Assembly: GCF_027925525.1 (NCBI RefSeq)
Contig: NZ_BSDJ01000028.1
Location: 1-64,000 of the forward strand
Length of the DNA: 64,000 bases
Source of the DNA: Paenibacillus tyrphae
GTDB lineage: Bacteria > Bacillota > Bacilli > Paenibacillales > NBRC-103111
Reading direction: 5' to 3'
The notes below the pieces were generated by a model. The model was not told the DNA's origin. It worked only from the letters and a program-made list of their open reading frames with translations, and did no database searches. Shown here piece after piece: positions 44,662 to 53,919 of this stretch; within the stretch, counting starts at the first letter, position 1; every line of letters starts with the position of its first letter. The translations under genes were made by a program, and so were the position numbers.

Positions 44662-44724
44662 AAAAAGACCCGATGCCTCGTCCTCCCAGTACTTTTGCAG
44701 GGGGACGAAGCAACGGGTCTTTAT
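44662..44724. terminator. Bidirectional terminator between nadK and yutD
   Basis: AAAGACCCG (44664-44672) pairs with CGGGTCTTT (44714-44722), with inner CGTCC/GGACG pairing. T runs occur on both strands. Confidence 0.8.
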
Positions 44725-44730
44725 TTGTCG

Positions 44731-45417
44731 TTACGCCTCTACGCGAGACGATTCCGGCTTGGGTTTCGGCGGATTTTGGGAGGGCTGTCCGCCTTTCGGC
44801 TTGGACGCGTGCCCCTGCTGCCTGTTCTGGCCTTGGCCTTGATGCCGCCCCCCTGATCTTCCCTCGCCCTGCCGCGCAGAACCGTGCTGCGATTTGGACT
44901 GGTTTTGGCCGCCGGACTGCTGGCCTTGTCCATGGCGGGAACCGTACGTCTTGCCGGACGGGTTGTAGCGTTGATGCTGTGGCGTGCGGGGGGCCGCAGC
45001 AGCGGCCGTATCCTCATGCCGGTGTACAGAGGCTTCGGCCGTTACAGCGGGCTGTGCGCCTTGTTCCGTCCCTGCGCCTGCCTCGGCTGCCGGACTGTCC
45101 TCATAGAAGTCCCCCGGCGACCCGGTCGGTTCCACTCCGCTCTTGTTCGGCACCTTCTCAATGATGAAATAGGCGCAGCCAAAATTACAGTACTCGTTCA
45201 AATAATCCTGAAGCGTGGAGATCATGCTGTCCTTCGTTGCTTTCGGATGGTTGTCCTTAAAAAAACCGCGCAGCCGGAGCTGGCTGTAGCCCCAGTCGCC
45301 TACAATATAATCGTACCGCTCCAGCACTTCGCTGTACCGGTCGCGGAACGCCTCGAAACGCCAGCCGTTCTTATGGTCAACGACTACTTCGTACGTTTTT
45401 CCCGCAATATGAATCAC
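44731..45417 (-). CDS. yutD: YutD family protein with a long low-complexity tail
   Basis: 228 aa from GTG at 45417 with GGAGGTGA upstream. Residues 1-95 are the YutD (DUF1027) domain (YEVVVDHKNGWRFEAF, CNFGCAYFIIEK). The remaining 130 residues are a disordered Ala/Pro then Gln/Gly/Ser/Lys-rich tail, basic at the end, that could bind RNA or anionic polymers. YutD of B. subtilis is near 100 residues, so the tail is an addition. It follows lipA by 18 bases, as in Bacillus. Confidence 0.85.
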   Translation of the reverse strand: MIHIAGKTYEVVVDHKNGWRFEAFRDRYSEVLERYDYIVGDWGYSQLRLRGFFKDNHPKATKDSMISTLQDYLNEYCNFGCAYFIIEKVPNKSGVEPTGSPGDFYEDSPAAEAGAGTEQGAQPAVTAEASVHRHEDTAAAAAPRTPQHQRYNPSGKTYGSRHGQGQQSGGQNQSKSQHGSARQGEGRSGGRHQGQGQNRQQGHASKPKGGQPSQNPPKPKPESSRVEA

Positions 45418-45435
45418 CGTGTCACCTCCCCGAGT

Positions 45436-46311
45436 TTACGACTGCTTCGCCGATTGGACCTGTTCATGCGCATGATACGAGCTGCGAACGAGCGGACCGG
45501 ATTCCACGTGGCTGAACCCGCGTTTCAAGCCCTCCTGCTTCAGCTCCGCGAATTGCTCCGGCGTGTAGTACTTGGACACCGGCAAATGCTTGAGCGAAGG
45601 CTGCAAGTATTGGCCGATCGTCATAATGGAGCAATCGACGGCGCGCAAGTCGTCCATCGTCTGTAAAATTTCGTCCCACGTCTCTCCTACGCCGAGCATG
45701 ATGCTCGATTTTGTCGGTATCGAAGGAGCAATCCGCTTGGAGCGCTCAAGCAGTTCCAGCGAACGGCGGTATTTGGCCTTGGCCCGCACCTTGTCGGACA
45801 GCCGTTCCACCGTTTCCACGTTGTGGTTCAAAATATCGGGCTTCGCTTCCAGCACGGTGCGGAGCGCCTCCTCGTCCCCTTGAAAATCGGGAATGAGCAC
45901 TTCGACCCCGGCCAGTGGCAGGCGCCCCCGGATCGCCCGGATCGTTGCGGCGAACACCGAAGCCCCGCCGTCCTTCAGGTCGTCACGCGCAACGGATGTC
46001 ACGACGACATGGCGCAAGCCCATCTGCTCCGACGCCTCCGCGACGCGCTCCGGCTCCTGCAGATCCAGCTCCGTCGGCATCCCGGTGTTGACGGCGCAGA
46101 ATCGGCATGCACGCGTACAGATGTCGCCCAAAATCATAAAGGTAGCGGTCCGGGCCGCCCAGCACTCATGGATGTTCGGGCATTTCGCTTCCTCGCATAC
46201 CGTGTGCAGCGTTTTGCCGCGCATCATGTTTTTCAGCTCTTTGTAGTTGTCCCCCGTCGTCAGCTTGATTTTCAGCCATTCGGGCTTGCGTTCTATTTGA
46301 TGAGTCGCCAT
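45436..46311 (-). CDS. lipA: Lipoyl synthase
   Basis: 291 aa from ATG at 46311, AGGAG seven bases upstream; longer in-frame extension has no site. Auxiliary cluster cysteines C39, C44 and C50, radical SAM cysteines C65, C69 and C72 (CTRACRFC), and the C-terminal RSSYHA motif. It inserts sulfur at C6 and C8 of protein-bound octanoyl groups to make lipoate. Confidence 0.97.
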   Translation of the reverse strand: MATHQIERKPEWLKIKLTTGDNYKELKNMMRGKTLHTVCEEAKCPNIHECWAARTATFMILGDICTRACRFCAVNTGMPTELDLQEPERVAEASEQMGLRHVVVTSVARDDLKDGGASVFAATIRAIRGRLPLAGVEVLIPDFQGDEEALRTVLEAKPDILNHNVETVERLSDKVRAKAKYRRSLELLERSKRIAPSIPTKSSIMLGVGETWDEILQTMDDLRAVDCSIMTIGQYLQPSLKHLPVSKYYTPEQFAELKQEGLKRGFSHVESGPLVRSSYHAHEQVQSAKQS

Positions 46312-46468
46312 GGATGCACTCCTGTTCCGCAGCAAGCTTTTCTTGCGCTTGGATTTGAAGCTATTATAACACGAATAGGCTAACAATCCACTTTCGAAAT
46401 TACTTTGGGAGTTGAAATATGGTACACTGAAGTAAGGTTTTTGGGAGCGGGAGGTTCGAGCATTCACG

Positions 46469-47395
46469 ATGATGAACATCGACAACATACTGAAACTGGT
46501 ACAATCCGGCGATCTGGACATCGCCGAAGCCAAACGGCTGCTGGAGGAAGGGCTATCCGGGGCGCATACCGCCCCGGCCGGTCGGCTAGAAACGGCCGTA
46601 CAGGCCGGAAGAACGCCGGAGCAGCCGGCAATCGATAAAACGGTAAAAGAGGCCTCCGGGGAAACGCCGATGCGCCGCACGGCGTCCTTCCTGTCGCTTT
46701 CGGAGGAAGCCGTCGACGACAGTCTAGGCTACGCGCAGCTTGATCTGAGCCGTCCGGCACGGACCGGCTTCCCCGAGGTCGTCTACGGGGAAAGCAAATC
46801 GGCGGAGCAAATCGCCGCGATCTTCGAGCGGCTGGCCGCCCATACGGACCGCGTGCTGGCGACGCGCGTCGACGCGGATAAAGCCGCCTATGTCATGCAG
46901 CGCATCCCGGGCGTGAAGCATCACCCCGAGGCGCGGGCGCTGACTTGGCTGCGGAGCGGCGAAGCCGTACCGGACGGCGGCAGCTACATCGCCGTCGTCT
47001 GCGCGGGCACGTCGGACGTGCCCGTGGCGGAGGAAGCCGCCGTGACGGCCGAGTGCCTGGGCTCCCGCGTGGAGCGCGTCTACGACGTCGGCGTGGCCGG
47101 CATTCACCGGCTGTTCCGCCGGCTGCCGGTTATCCGCGAAGCGAGCGCAGTCGTGGTCGTCGCCGGGATGGAAGGGGCGCTCGCCAGCGTCTTAGGCGGC
47201 CTGGTGGCCGTGCCGGTCATTGCGGTGCCGACAAGCATCGGCTACGGCGCCAGCTTTCAAGGCGTCGCCGCGCTGCTATCCATGCTCAACGCCTGTGCGC
47301 CCGGCATTTCCGTCGTCAACATCGACAACGGCTTCGGCGCCGGATATAACGCCGCATTAATCCACCAAAACGGGACAAAGAGGGATGAAAATTGA
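46469..47395 (+). CDS. larB: LarB, nickel-pincer cofactor biosynthesis carboxylase
   Basis: 308 aa. The C-terminal PurE-like domain has [22 protein letters not shown] and the end motif [18 protein letters not shown]. LarB carboxylates and hydrolyses nicotinic acid adenine dinucleotide to the pyridinium biscarboxylate precursor of the nickel-pincer cofactor. Start is ATG 46469 or 46472; GGGAGG is 14 bases upstream, a little far. It overlaps larC by four bases. Confidence 0.92.
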   Translation: MMNIDNILKLVQSGDLDIAEAKRLLEEGLSGAHTAPAGRLETAVQAGRTPEQPAIDKTVKEASGETPMRRTASFLSLSEEAVDDSLGYAQLDLSRPARTGFPEVVYGESKSAEQIAAIFERLAAHTDRVLATRVDADKAAYVMQRIPGVKHHPEARALTWLRSGEAVPDGGSYIAVVCAGTSDVPVAEEAAVTAECLGSRVERVYDVGVAGIHRLFRRLPVIREASAVVVVAGMEGALASVLGGLVAVPVIAVPTSIGYGASFQGVAALLSMLNACAPGISVVNIDNGFGAGYNAALIHQNGTKRDEN

Positions 47396-48423
47396 AAATC
47401 TTGTATTTGGACTGCTTCTCCGGAATCAGCGGCGACATGACGCTGGGCGCGCTTGTCGACGCCGGCGCGGACCGTCACTATATTGAAGAGGAACTTCGCA
47501 AAATTCAGATCGAACCGTTCACGCTGGAATGGAGACGCGTGAACAAGCGCGGCATATCCGCGCTGAAGCTCGACGTCGTGCTTGATCCGCATACGCCGCC
47601 GGCGCACCACCGCCATTACTCGGAAATCGTGGAGATGATTCATCGTGCCGGCTTCAACGAGCGCGTCATCAAGCTGAGCCTCGCGATTTTTGAGAAGATC
47701 GGGGTAGCGGAAGCTAAAATACATAACATCCCGATCGAGCGCGTTCATTTTCATGAAGTAGGCGCGATCGATTCGATCGTCGATGTGATCGGGGTAGCTT
47801 TGGCTATCGATTCGCTGGAGATCGAGAAAATTTTGTCCTCCGCCGTACCTCTCGGTTCCGGAACGGTACATTGCGATCATGGCATTTATCCGGTGCCGGC
47901 CCCAGCGACGCTGGAAATGATGAAAGGGCTGCCCATCGCGCCGACCTCGTACTCGCTGGAGATGACGACGCCGACAGGCGCGGGCATCGTCTCCGGACTC
48001 GTCGACGAATTCGCCAAGGGCCTTCCACCGATGATCGTGGAGTCAATCGGCTACGGGGCCGGAACGCGCGATTTGCCAAACCAGCCTAACGTGCTGCGCG
48101 TCGTCGTCGGGCAGGCCGATCCCTATTTGAACAAGTGGCAGGTGCACCACGAAGAGTTCTCGCACGAGCACGTGCACGGACATCATCAGCCGGAGCACCA
48201 TCATCACGAACACTCGCACGAACACGGCCATGACCACCATCATCACGGGCATTCGCACGAAAACGACCATGAGCACCACCATCACGGGCATTCGCACGAA
48301 CATGGCCATGAGCACGGGCACGAAAAACATAGCCATGACGATCACTCGCACGATGAGGAGAATCCTCACGTTCACCACAAGCATGACAATGACGGTCCGG
48401 ATGATACTTGCATACGGCAATAG
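47392..48423 (+). CDS. larC: LarC N-terminal part (LarC1) with a His-rich tail
   Basis: 343 aa. Residues 1-250 are the LarC1 region ([46 protein letters not shown]). About residues 260-335 hold more than 35 histidines in HEH and HxHxH repeats, then a stop. LarC inserts nickel into the pincer cofactor using CTP. The C-terminal domain that normally follows in the same chain is missing here and is encoded separately at 48563-49039 on the other strand. Confidence 0.9.
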   Translation: MKILYLDCFSGISGDMTLGALVDAGADRHYIEEELRKIQIEPFTLEWRRVNKRGISALKLDVVLDPHTPPAHHRHYSEIVEMIHRAGFNERVIKLSLAIFEKIGVAEAKIHNIPIERVHFHEVGAIDSIVDVIGVALAIDSLEIEKILSSAVPLGSGTVHCDHGIYPVPAPATLEMMKGLPIAPTSYSLEMTTPTGAGIVSGLVDEFAKGLPPMIVESIGYGAGTRDLPNQPNVLRVVVGQADPYLNKWQVHHEEFSHEHVHGHHQPEHHHHEHSHEHGHDHHHHGHSHENDHEHHHHGHSHEHGHEHGHEKHSHDDHSHDEENPHVHHKHDNDGPDDTCIRQ

Positions 48424-48431
48424 GTAAAACG

Positions 48432-48465
48432 AGCGGTCTCTTCCTCAGGGAAAAGGCCGCTTTTT
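48432..48465 (+). terminator. Terminator of larC1
   Basis: AGCGGTCT/AGGCCGCT-type stem with loop CTCAGG and a TTTTT run, 8 bases after the stop codon. Confidence 0.75.
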
Positions 48466-48494
48466 CGTTCTCTACTTCTACTACGGTAAAACGA

Positions 48495-48557
48495 CCAACG
48501 GACGGCTTCCGCCAGCAGATACTACGTAAGGTCTGCTACGGCAGAGTCGTCCGTTGG
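48495..48557 (-). terminator. Long hairpin ending the minus-strand larC2 gene
   Basis: CCAACGGACG (48495-48504) pairs with CGTCCGTTGG (48548-48557); inner GCAGA/TCTGC pairing. On the minus strand it follows the larC2 stop and runs into CGTTTTAC. GGTAAAACGA flanks it and recurs at the larC1 stop. Confidence 0.6.
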
Positions 48558-48562
48558 CTTGT

Positions 48563-49039
48563 TTAAGCGCGGCCGCGCTCCATAAACCGCCGCCGAACCT
48601 CGTCATACACTTGCTTGAGCGGCACGCCGTGCGTTTTGGCCGCCTGCTCGCATTCCTTAAACTCCGGGGCGAACTGGACGAGCTCTCCCTGATGGAATCC
48701 CGCTTTTACCTGAATCGGCCCCCAGGGCGTATCGACCCTGTGAAACTCTCTTCCCAGGCGGTGGCAAGAGGCCCGCAAATAACGCAAGCCAAGCGTCGTT
48801 GTTTCCCGGAAAATGACGTCCTCCATTCGCTTCGCGCCGGCATCGTCGGTCAGTACGTTCAGCATGACGCCGGGACGTCCTTTTTTCATTATGATCGGAA
48901 TCCAGTATACGTCGTTGGCCCCCTGCTCCAGCAGCAGGTCGGTCACGTACGAACAATATTCCGGATTCATGTCGTCGATATTAGCCTGCAAAATAAGCAT
49001 GCGGTCATCTACATGCTCTTCCCGGTGATCAAACGGCAT
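48563..49039 (-). CDS. LarC C-terminal domain as a separate, oppositely oriented gene (larC2)
   Basis: 158 aa from ATG at 49039, which has GGGGGGA about six bases upstream. The sequence LILQANIDDMNPEYCSYV, then MKKGRPGVMLNVL and ETTTLGLR are the LarC2 hallmarks that bind CTP and nickel in LarC. In known systems LarC2 is fused to LarC1 or reached by ribosomal frameshift on the same strand. Here it converges on larC1 and has its own start. Whether it complements larC1 in trans is inference. Confidence 0.85.
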   Translation of the reverse strand: MPFDHREEHVDDRMLILQANIDDMNPEYCSYVTDLLLEQGANDVYWIPIIMKKGRPGVMLNVLTDDAGAKRMEDVIFRETTTLGLRYLRASCHRLGREFHRVDTPWGPIQVKAGFHQGELVQFAPEFKECEQAAKTHGVPLKQVYDEVRRRFMERGRA

Positions 49040-49164
49040 CCGGCATCCCCCCATGCCTTCATCATATCAAACCGGACAAGGGATAAAAAGGCAGCGCCCT
49101 GCACATGCTACAGTTAAATGAAACCAGTGTATCGATACCCGAACGAAGGAGGCAGCTATACGGT

Positions 49165-50241
49165 ATGGCGGCATCCCACGCACGATTGTTAACCGCAGCG
49201 GCTCTGTGTGCCGCTCTGCTCATTGGTCCGGTATGGGGGAGCCTGGAAAACCGGGGGTTCGCCTATGCTCCCGCAGCCAAGACTCCTGCATTCCCGAAAG
49301 CAAGCAAGACGGTGAATGGAATGAAAGCCGTGTTGGCCGAGCGCAAGGATCTGTTCGACAAAGTCAGTGCGGTTACCGGCATTCCTTGGTATTATTTGGC
49401 CGCAGTCGATCAATACGAACGGACGATCAACCTGGCCAAAAAGCGCCCGGCCCCTGACGGACTAGTCGCCATTTATTTTACCGATCTGCAGTGGGGCGGC
49501 ATGCTCAACCCCGACCACGAGGACAAAAATGTAAAGAGCATTCAATGGTTCGGAGGAATCGGCAAAGACGGCTCCGGAGATGGCTTGGCGGACCGGATGA
49601 ACGATATTGACCGGCTGTATGCCATGGCTGCCAACATGCTTAAAAAAGGGAGCGCCGAGGAAGACCTCCGTATCGGACTCTGGGACTATTACCAAAATAC
49701 CCGAAGCGTCGAGCGGATTCAGCAATTCGCCCGAATCTACGCCCATTTCGATACGCTCGACTTGTACGAGCACTGCTTCGTGATGCCGCTTGGTGCCGAT
49801 TATTCCTACCGCAGCACATGGGGGGCCAGCCGCGGCTGGGGCGGATACCGCATTCATGAAGGAACCGACATCTTCGCCGGCTACGGCGTTCCGGTGCGCA
49901 GCGCCACGTACGGCATCATCGAAGTGATGGGCTGGAATCCGTACGGCGGCTGGCGCATCGGGATTCGCGATTTAAACAACGTGTATCACTATTACGCACA
50001 CTTGTCCGGCTTTAATAAAAAAGAAGTGCAGCAGGGCAGTATCGTGAAGCCCGGCCAAGTGGTCGGTTGGGTCGGCAGCTCCGGCTATGGGAAGCCCGGC
50101 ACGTCCGGGAAGTTTCCGCCCCATCTGCATTACGGGTTATACCGGGACAACGGGCTGACGGAATGGTCCTTCGACCCGTACCCCCATTTGCGCAAATGGG
50201 AGCGGGAAGAGCGTATGCGGCGCAAGACAACTACCCCGTGA
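49165..50241 (+). CDS. lytH: M23 endopeptidase LytH-like (spore cortex L-Ala-D-Glu peptidase)
   Basis: 358 aa from ATG at 49165; GGAGG is 12 bases upstream. An N-terminal signal or anchor helix (about 8-25), a lysozyme-like helical region, then the LytM zinc domain with HEGTD and HLHYG ligands. In B. subtilis LytH (YunA) trims cortex side chains to L-alanine under sigma-K. Its neighbours lipA, yutD and yunB are the same as in Bacillus. Confidence 0.88.
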   Translation: MAASHARLLTAAALCAALLIGPVWGSLENRGFAYAPAAKTPAFPKASKTVNGMKAVLAERKDLFDKVSAVTGIPWYYLAAVDQYERTINLAKKRPAPDGLVAIYFTDLQWGGMLNPDHEDKNVKSIQWFGGIGKDGSGDGLADRMNDIDRLYAMAANMLKKGSAEEDLRIGLWDYYQNTRSVERIQQFARIYAHFDTLDLYEHCFVMPLGADYSYRSTWGASRGWGGYRIHEGTDIFAGYGVPVRSATYGIIEVMGWNPYGGWRIGIRDLNNVYHYYAHLSGFNKKEVQQGSIVKPGQVVGWVGSSGYGKPGTSGKFPPHLHYGLYRDNGLTEWSFDPYPHLRKWEREERMRRKTTTP

Positions 50242-50282
50242 CGGAGCTTCCTTCTGCCTAAGAGGGGATACATTTGCAAATG

Positions 50283-50334
50283 ATCCGGTGCGTAAACGCG
50301 GAAGCTTCCGTGAATCCCGTACCGGATTTATTTT
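50283..50334. terminator. Terminator between lytH and yunB
   Basis: ATCCGGT (50283-50289) pairs with ACCGGAT (50321-50327) with an inner CGGAAGCTTCCG palindrome, followed by TTATTTTG on the plus strand. Confidence 0.65.
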
Positions 50335-51110
50335 GCTTTCGGCTCAACGGACGACTCCTTGCTTCGCGCCTCCGATGCGTCGGGCTTTGCTGCCGGAACG
50401 TTTACATTCGGGAGCGAGATCCCCGGGGGCAGCGGCCCCGACTGGCCTACCGGATTACCCCGGCCGTCGAAATAATAGGTAGGCACATCTCCGACCACCA
50501 GTGAATAGGATACGGGCAGCTCCGTTTCCATCACTTCGGGCGCGGAATCAAATGGAATAATGACCGTCATTTCGACCGTCACATGAACGTATACCTCCAC
50601 CAAAATCATATTGATGCCGGCGCTCTGATAGCGCGTATTCAGCTCGACCTTGGCCGTGCCCGCAGGTACGAGCCGGATCGGAATGTTCGGCCCGAACGAA
50701 GCGAGGAGCGGCGAATGCATCGCCTGACCGAGCGGGATATGCTCCGGGACGGAGCCTACGGCTTCGAGCTGCTTGGTGACAATATTGACCGTATCGGCGG
50801 TAATCCGGCTGTGCTCCGCATAATTCAGCATGAAGCCCGTAATTTTGCCGCTGTTGTCGGTACGCCAATCGATCAGCTTCTCGAAATTGGTGTTCTGTGC
50901 CATCCGGTCCGCGATCGCCGAATTGATCGCTTCCGTCGCGATCTGCTTCACGCGCACCCGCGCCAAATGCACCAGCGGTTCCTTTAAATTTCGCTCAACG
51001 TACAAATAAGCCTGCATGCAGAGAAGCAGCAGAACGACCAGCACAATCAACAGTGTGCGCTTCAGCTTGCTTTTGCCCGAGGGACTGCTTCTCCATCTGC
51101 GCCTCAGCAC
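50328..51110 (-). CDS. yunB: Sporulation protein YunB
   Basis: 260 aa from GTG at 51110, GGGGGAG five bases upstream. One N-terminal membrane helix (about 19-38), then a secreted domain (VRVKQIATEAINSAIADRM, then FDSAPEVMETELPVSYSLVVGDVPTYYF) and a polar Pro/Ser/Lys tail. YunB is a sigma-E protein of forespore engulfment and coat stages in B. subtilis. Confidence 0.9.
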   Translation of the reverse strand: MLRRRWRSSPSGKSKLKRTLLIVLVVLLLLCMQAYLYVERNLKEPLVHLARVRVKQIATEAINSAIADRMAQNTNFEKLIDWRTDNSGKITGFMLNYAEHSRITADTVNIVTKQLEAVGSVPEHIPLGQAMHSPLLASFGPNIPIRLVPAGTAKVELNTRYQSAGINMILVEVYVHVTVEMTVIIPFDSAPEVMETELPVSYSLVVGDVPTYYFDGRGNPVGQSGPLPPGISLPNVNVPAAKPDASEARSKESSVEPKAK

Positions 51111-51221
51111 CGCGGCTCCCCCTTCCCCGGCCTGTACGGCCTGTCTGTTACAGTCTATGCGGACCGGCCGGGAAAAAGACGGAGCGGATGGAAACGAACG
51201 GCGCGGCTTTCAGGCTGAAGC

Positions 51222-51253
51222 AAAAAAAACGCCTTTCGCAAAGAAAGGCGGTT
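51222..51253 (-). terminator. Terminator of the P-type ATPase gene
   Basis: AACCGCCTTTC/GAAAGGCGTT stem, followed on the minus strand by eight T. Confidence 0.85.
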
Positions 51254-51273
51254 GGACATGGAGCCTCGCGGCT

Positions 51274-53745
51274 TTACGGCTTGATGCGGAGCAGCCGCAT
51301 GCCGTTGGCAATGACGATAAGCGAGCTGCCCGTGTCGGCGAGCACCGCCAACCAGAGCGTCGAAGCTCCGAAGAAGATGAGAGCGAGAAAGACCGCCTTC
51401 ACAAGCAGGGAAAAGGCGATATTTTGCTTAATGATCCGCAGTGCACGACGGCTTAGCTGTACTGTGTACGCCAGTTTGGACAGATCGTCTGCCATCAGGG
51501 CGACATCGGCCGTTTCAAGCGCCGTGTCGGTGCCGGCCGCCCCCATTGCGATGCCTACGGTAGCCGTGGCCAGCGCAGGCGCGTCGTTGACGCCGTCCCC
51601 CACCATCGCGACATGCCCGTGCTCGTTCATCAGCTCGCGGACGGCGGTTACTTTGTCCTGCGGCAGCAGCTCGGCGCGGTAGGCGATCCCGCCCAGCTTG
51701 GAGGCGGTCGCCTCTGCCGTTCCCCGGTTGTCGCCGGTCAGCATCACCGCTTGACGGATGCCCGCGGCGCGAAGCTGCTCTAACGCCGTACGGCTGTTCG
51801 GACGAAGCTCGTCGGAGGCCGCAAATACGGCCCAGGGCTCCTTCGCGGTGCCCAGCACCATGACGGTGTTTCCTTGGCTTTCCAGCCGCTCCAGCTCCCC
51901 TTGCAGCGATTCCAGGGAAATCCCCAGCTCTTGGACGAACCACCGGGGGCTCCCGATAAAGAATAAGCTGCCGCCCACTTGAGCTTTGGCCCCCCGTCCG
52001 GGCACGGCGGCAAACTCCGCGATGTCCGCAAGCGGCACGCCCTCCCGCTTCGCTTTCCTGACGATGGCCTCGCCGACAGGATGCCCTGACCGGGCCTCGA
52101 TCCCTCCTGCGATCGTCAGCACCTCTTCCGCGGTTCTTCCTCCCAGCGGAATGCATTCCGTTACTTCGGGCACGCCTGCCGTCAACGTGCCGGTCTTGTC
52201 GAAGGCGACAGCCTCTACAGCGCCGAGTCGTTCCAAATACGCGCCGCCCTTGATCAATACGCCGTGTCTTGCCGCGTTGCCGATCGCCGATACGATGCTG
52301 ACGGGCGTAGAAATGACCAAGGCGCAAGGGCAAGACACGACGAGCATCATCAGCGCGCGGTAAAACCACGGCTCGAACGGCTGGCCGAAGGCCAGCGTGG
52401 GAATCACCGCAATCCCAAGCGCAATAAGGAGCACAGCAGGGGTATAGTACTTTGCAAAGGCGTCGATGAACCGCTGCGACGGCGCTTTCTGCGCCTGAGC
52501 GTCCTCGACCATACGGATGATGCGGGACAGCGTGTTGTCTTCCACGCGCCGGGTTACCCGGATTTCCAGCGCCCCTTCCCCGTTGATCGTGCCGGCGAAC
52601 GCTTCGCTGCCCGTTTCCTTGAGCACCGGAACGGATTCGCCCGTAATCGGAGCTTGATTCACCGACGAAGTTCCTTGAACGACCATCCCGTCCATGGCGA
52701 TTTTTTCGCCGGGCTTTACGAGCAGAATGTCCCCGACTTCGATCTGCCCCGTCGGCAGCTTCATCTCGCTGCCTTGCCTGCGGACCAGCGCCTCCTTGGG
52801 CGACAAATCCATCAATCCGCGGATCGACCTGCGGGTCCGGTCCATCGTGTAGGCTTCGAGCGTCTCGCCGAGCGAGAAAAGCACCACAACGGCGGCCCCT
52901 TCCTCCCACTGCCCGATGCAGCCGGCGCCGACCGCGGCTACGGTCATGAGCAGATCCATGCCGATCGTCCCCGACTTGAGCCCGTAGATGCCGGTACGCG
53001 CGATGCGGAATCCGCCGATCACCATGGCCGCGACATACAGCAGCGTGACGACCGACTCCGGCGCGACTTTGATTGAGGCAAGCAGCCAGGCAGCCAAAAA
53101 CACCGCTCCGGACACCGCCGTCGGCACCGCTTTTTTGTTGCGTTTCCAGAACGGCTGCTCGCCGTGGGTCCCAGACAGCGTGCCGTTGTCGGCGATGGCC
53201 GTGTAGCCCGCCTGCCTTACCGTCTGCACGACAGCTTCACCGGCCGTCCCATCATGGATGACGGTCATTTTGGCGGCCCCGTAATTGACCGAAGCGATCT
53301 GAACGGTCGCCAGCGCCCCGACCCGTTTCTCCAGCTTCCGCGCGCAATCCGCGCAGTCCATTCCTTCGATGCGGTACACGCTGGATATCGCTCCGGCCGC
53401 CGCAGCTTCCGCAGCAGCCGACGCCAGGGCGGCGTTGGCCGCATCCTCCTCGTGGCTGCTTCCGCAGCCGCAAGCGCCGTGATCGTGGCTATGATTGTGG
53501 CCGTGGCTGTGGTTATGATCGTGATGATCCCCGCAGCCGCAGGCGTCATGGCTGTGGCCGTGATCGTGAGCGTCACCGTGATTGTGACTGTGATCATGAC
53601 CATGCTCGTGATCGTGGCCGTGTCCGCACCCGGCATCATGCGTATGCTTAAGCTCTTGGCCGTGCCGGGGATCGCTGTTTCCATGAACGTCAGGCTTGCT
53701 GCCGTGCGGCGCTCCGGACCCGCAGCAGGATGGTTTGCCGGACAT
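51274..53745 (-). CDS. cadA: Zn/Cd/Pb-exporting P1B-type ATPase with a His-rich N-terminus
   Basis: 823 aa from ATG at 53745, GAGGAG eight bases upstream. The first 95 residues hold CxCG pairs and about 30 histidines (HGHDHEHGHDHSHNHG). An HMA domain follows (GMDCADC), then the CPC motif C472-P-C474, phosphorylated D516 in DKTGT, the SGHP motif and GDGVNDAPAL. This motif set fits Zn, Cd and Pb export. The upstream ArsR gene and operator suggest metal-induced expression. Confidence 0.93.
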   Translation of the reverse strand: MSGKPSCCGSGAPHGSKPDVHGNSDPRHGQELKHTHDAGCGHGHDHEHGHDHSHNHGDAHDHGHSHDACGCGDHHDHNHSHGHNHSHDHGACGCGSSHEEDAANAALASAAAEAAAAGAISSVYRIEGMDCADCARKLEKRVGALATVQIASVNYGAAKMTVIHDGTAGEAVVQTVRQAGYTAIADNGTLSGTHGEQPFWKRNKKAVPTAVSGAVFLAAWLLASIKVAPESVVTLLYVAAMVIGGFRIARTGIYGLKSGTIGMDLLMTVAAVGAGCIGQWEEGAAVVVLFSLGETLEAYTMDRTRRSIRGLMDLSPKEALVRRQGSEMKLPTGQIEVGDILLVKPGEKIAMDGMVVQGTSSVNQAPITGESVPVLKETGSEAFAGTINGEGALEIRVTRRVEDNTLSRIIRMVEDAQAQKAPSQRFIDAFAKYYTPAVLLIALGIAVIPTLAFGQPFEPWFYRALMMLVVSCPCALVISTPVSIVSAIGNAARHGVLIKGGAYLERLGAVEAVAFDKTGTLTAGVPEVTECIPLGGRTAEEVLTIAGGIEARSGHPVGEAIVRKAKREGVPLADIAEFAAVPGRGAKAQVGGSLFFIGSPRWFVQELGISLESLQGELERLESQGNTVMVLGTAKEPWAVFAASDELRPNSRTALEQLRAAGIRQAVMLTGDNRGTAEATASKLGGIAYRAELLPQDKVTAVRELMNEHGHVAMVGDGVNDAPALATATVGIAMGAAGTDTALETADVALMADDLSKLAYTVQLSRRALRIIKQNIAFSLLVKAVFLALIFFGASTLWLAVLADTGSSLIVIANGMRLLRIKP

Positions 53746-53769
53746 ATCTCCATCTCCTCTATACAATAC

Positions 53770-53785
53770 ATGATTAATTGTTCAT
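53770..53785. promoter_or_regulatory. Candidate ArsR/SmtB operator of the P-type ATPase
   Basis: ATGATTAATTGTTCAT; the other strand reads TGAACAATTAATCA, close to the 12-2-12 family pattern TGAACA-N-TATTCA. It lies 25 bases before the ATPase start, suitable for repression. Confidence 0.6.
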
Positions 53786-53861
53786 ACGTTTATTACCATC
53801 TTATGTCATCCATTGCAGATCTGTCAACCGTCGTCCGCCCTTCTTTTTTGAAGCAGCAATG

Positions 53862-53902
53862 AAAAAAAAAAATAAAAAAGCAGGAGGATCTCCCCCTGCT
53901 TT
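53862..53902 (-). terminator. Terminator of the ArsR-family gene
   Basis: AAAGCAGG (53878-53885) and CCTGCTTT arms, followed on the minus strand by an A+T-rich tract with long T runs. Confidence 0.8.
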
Positions 53903-53919
53903 AGTATGCTCACTTACCG

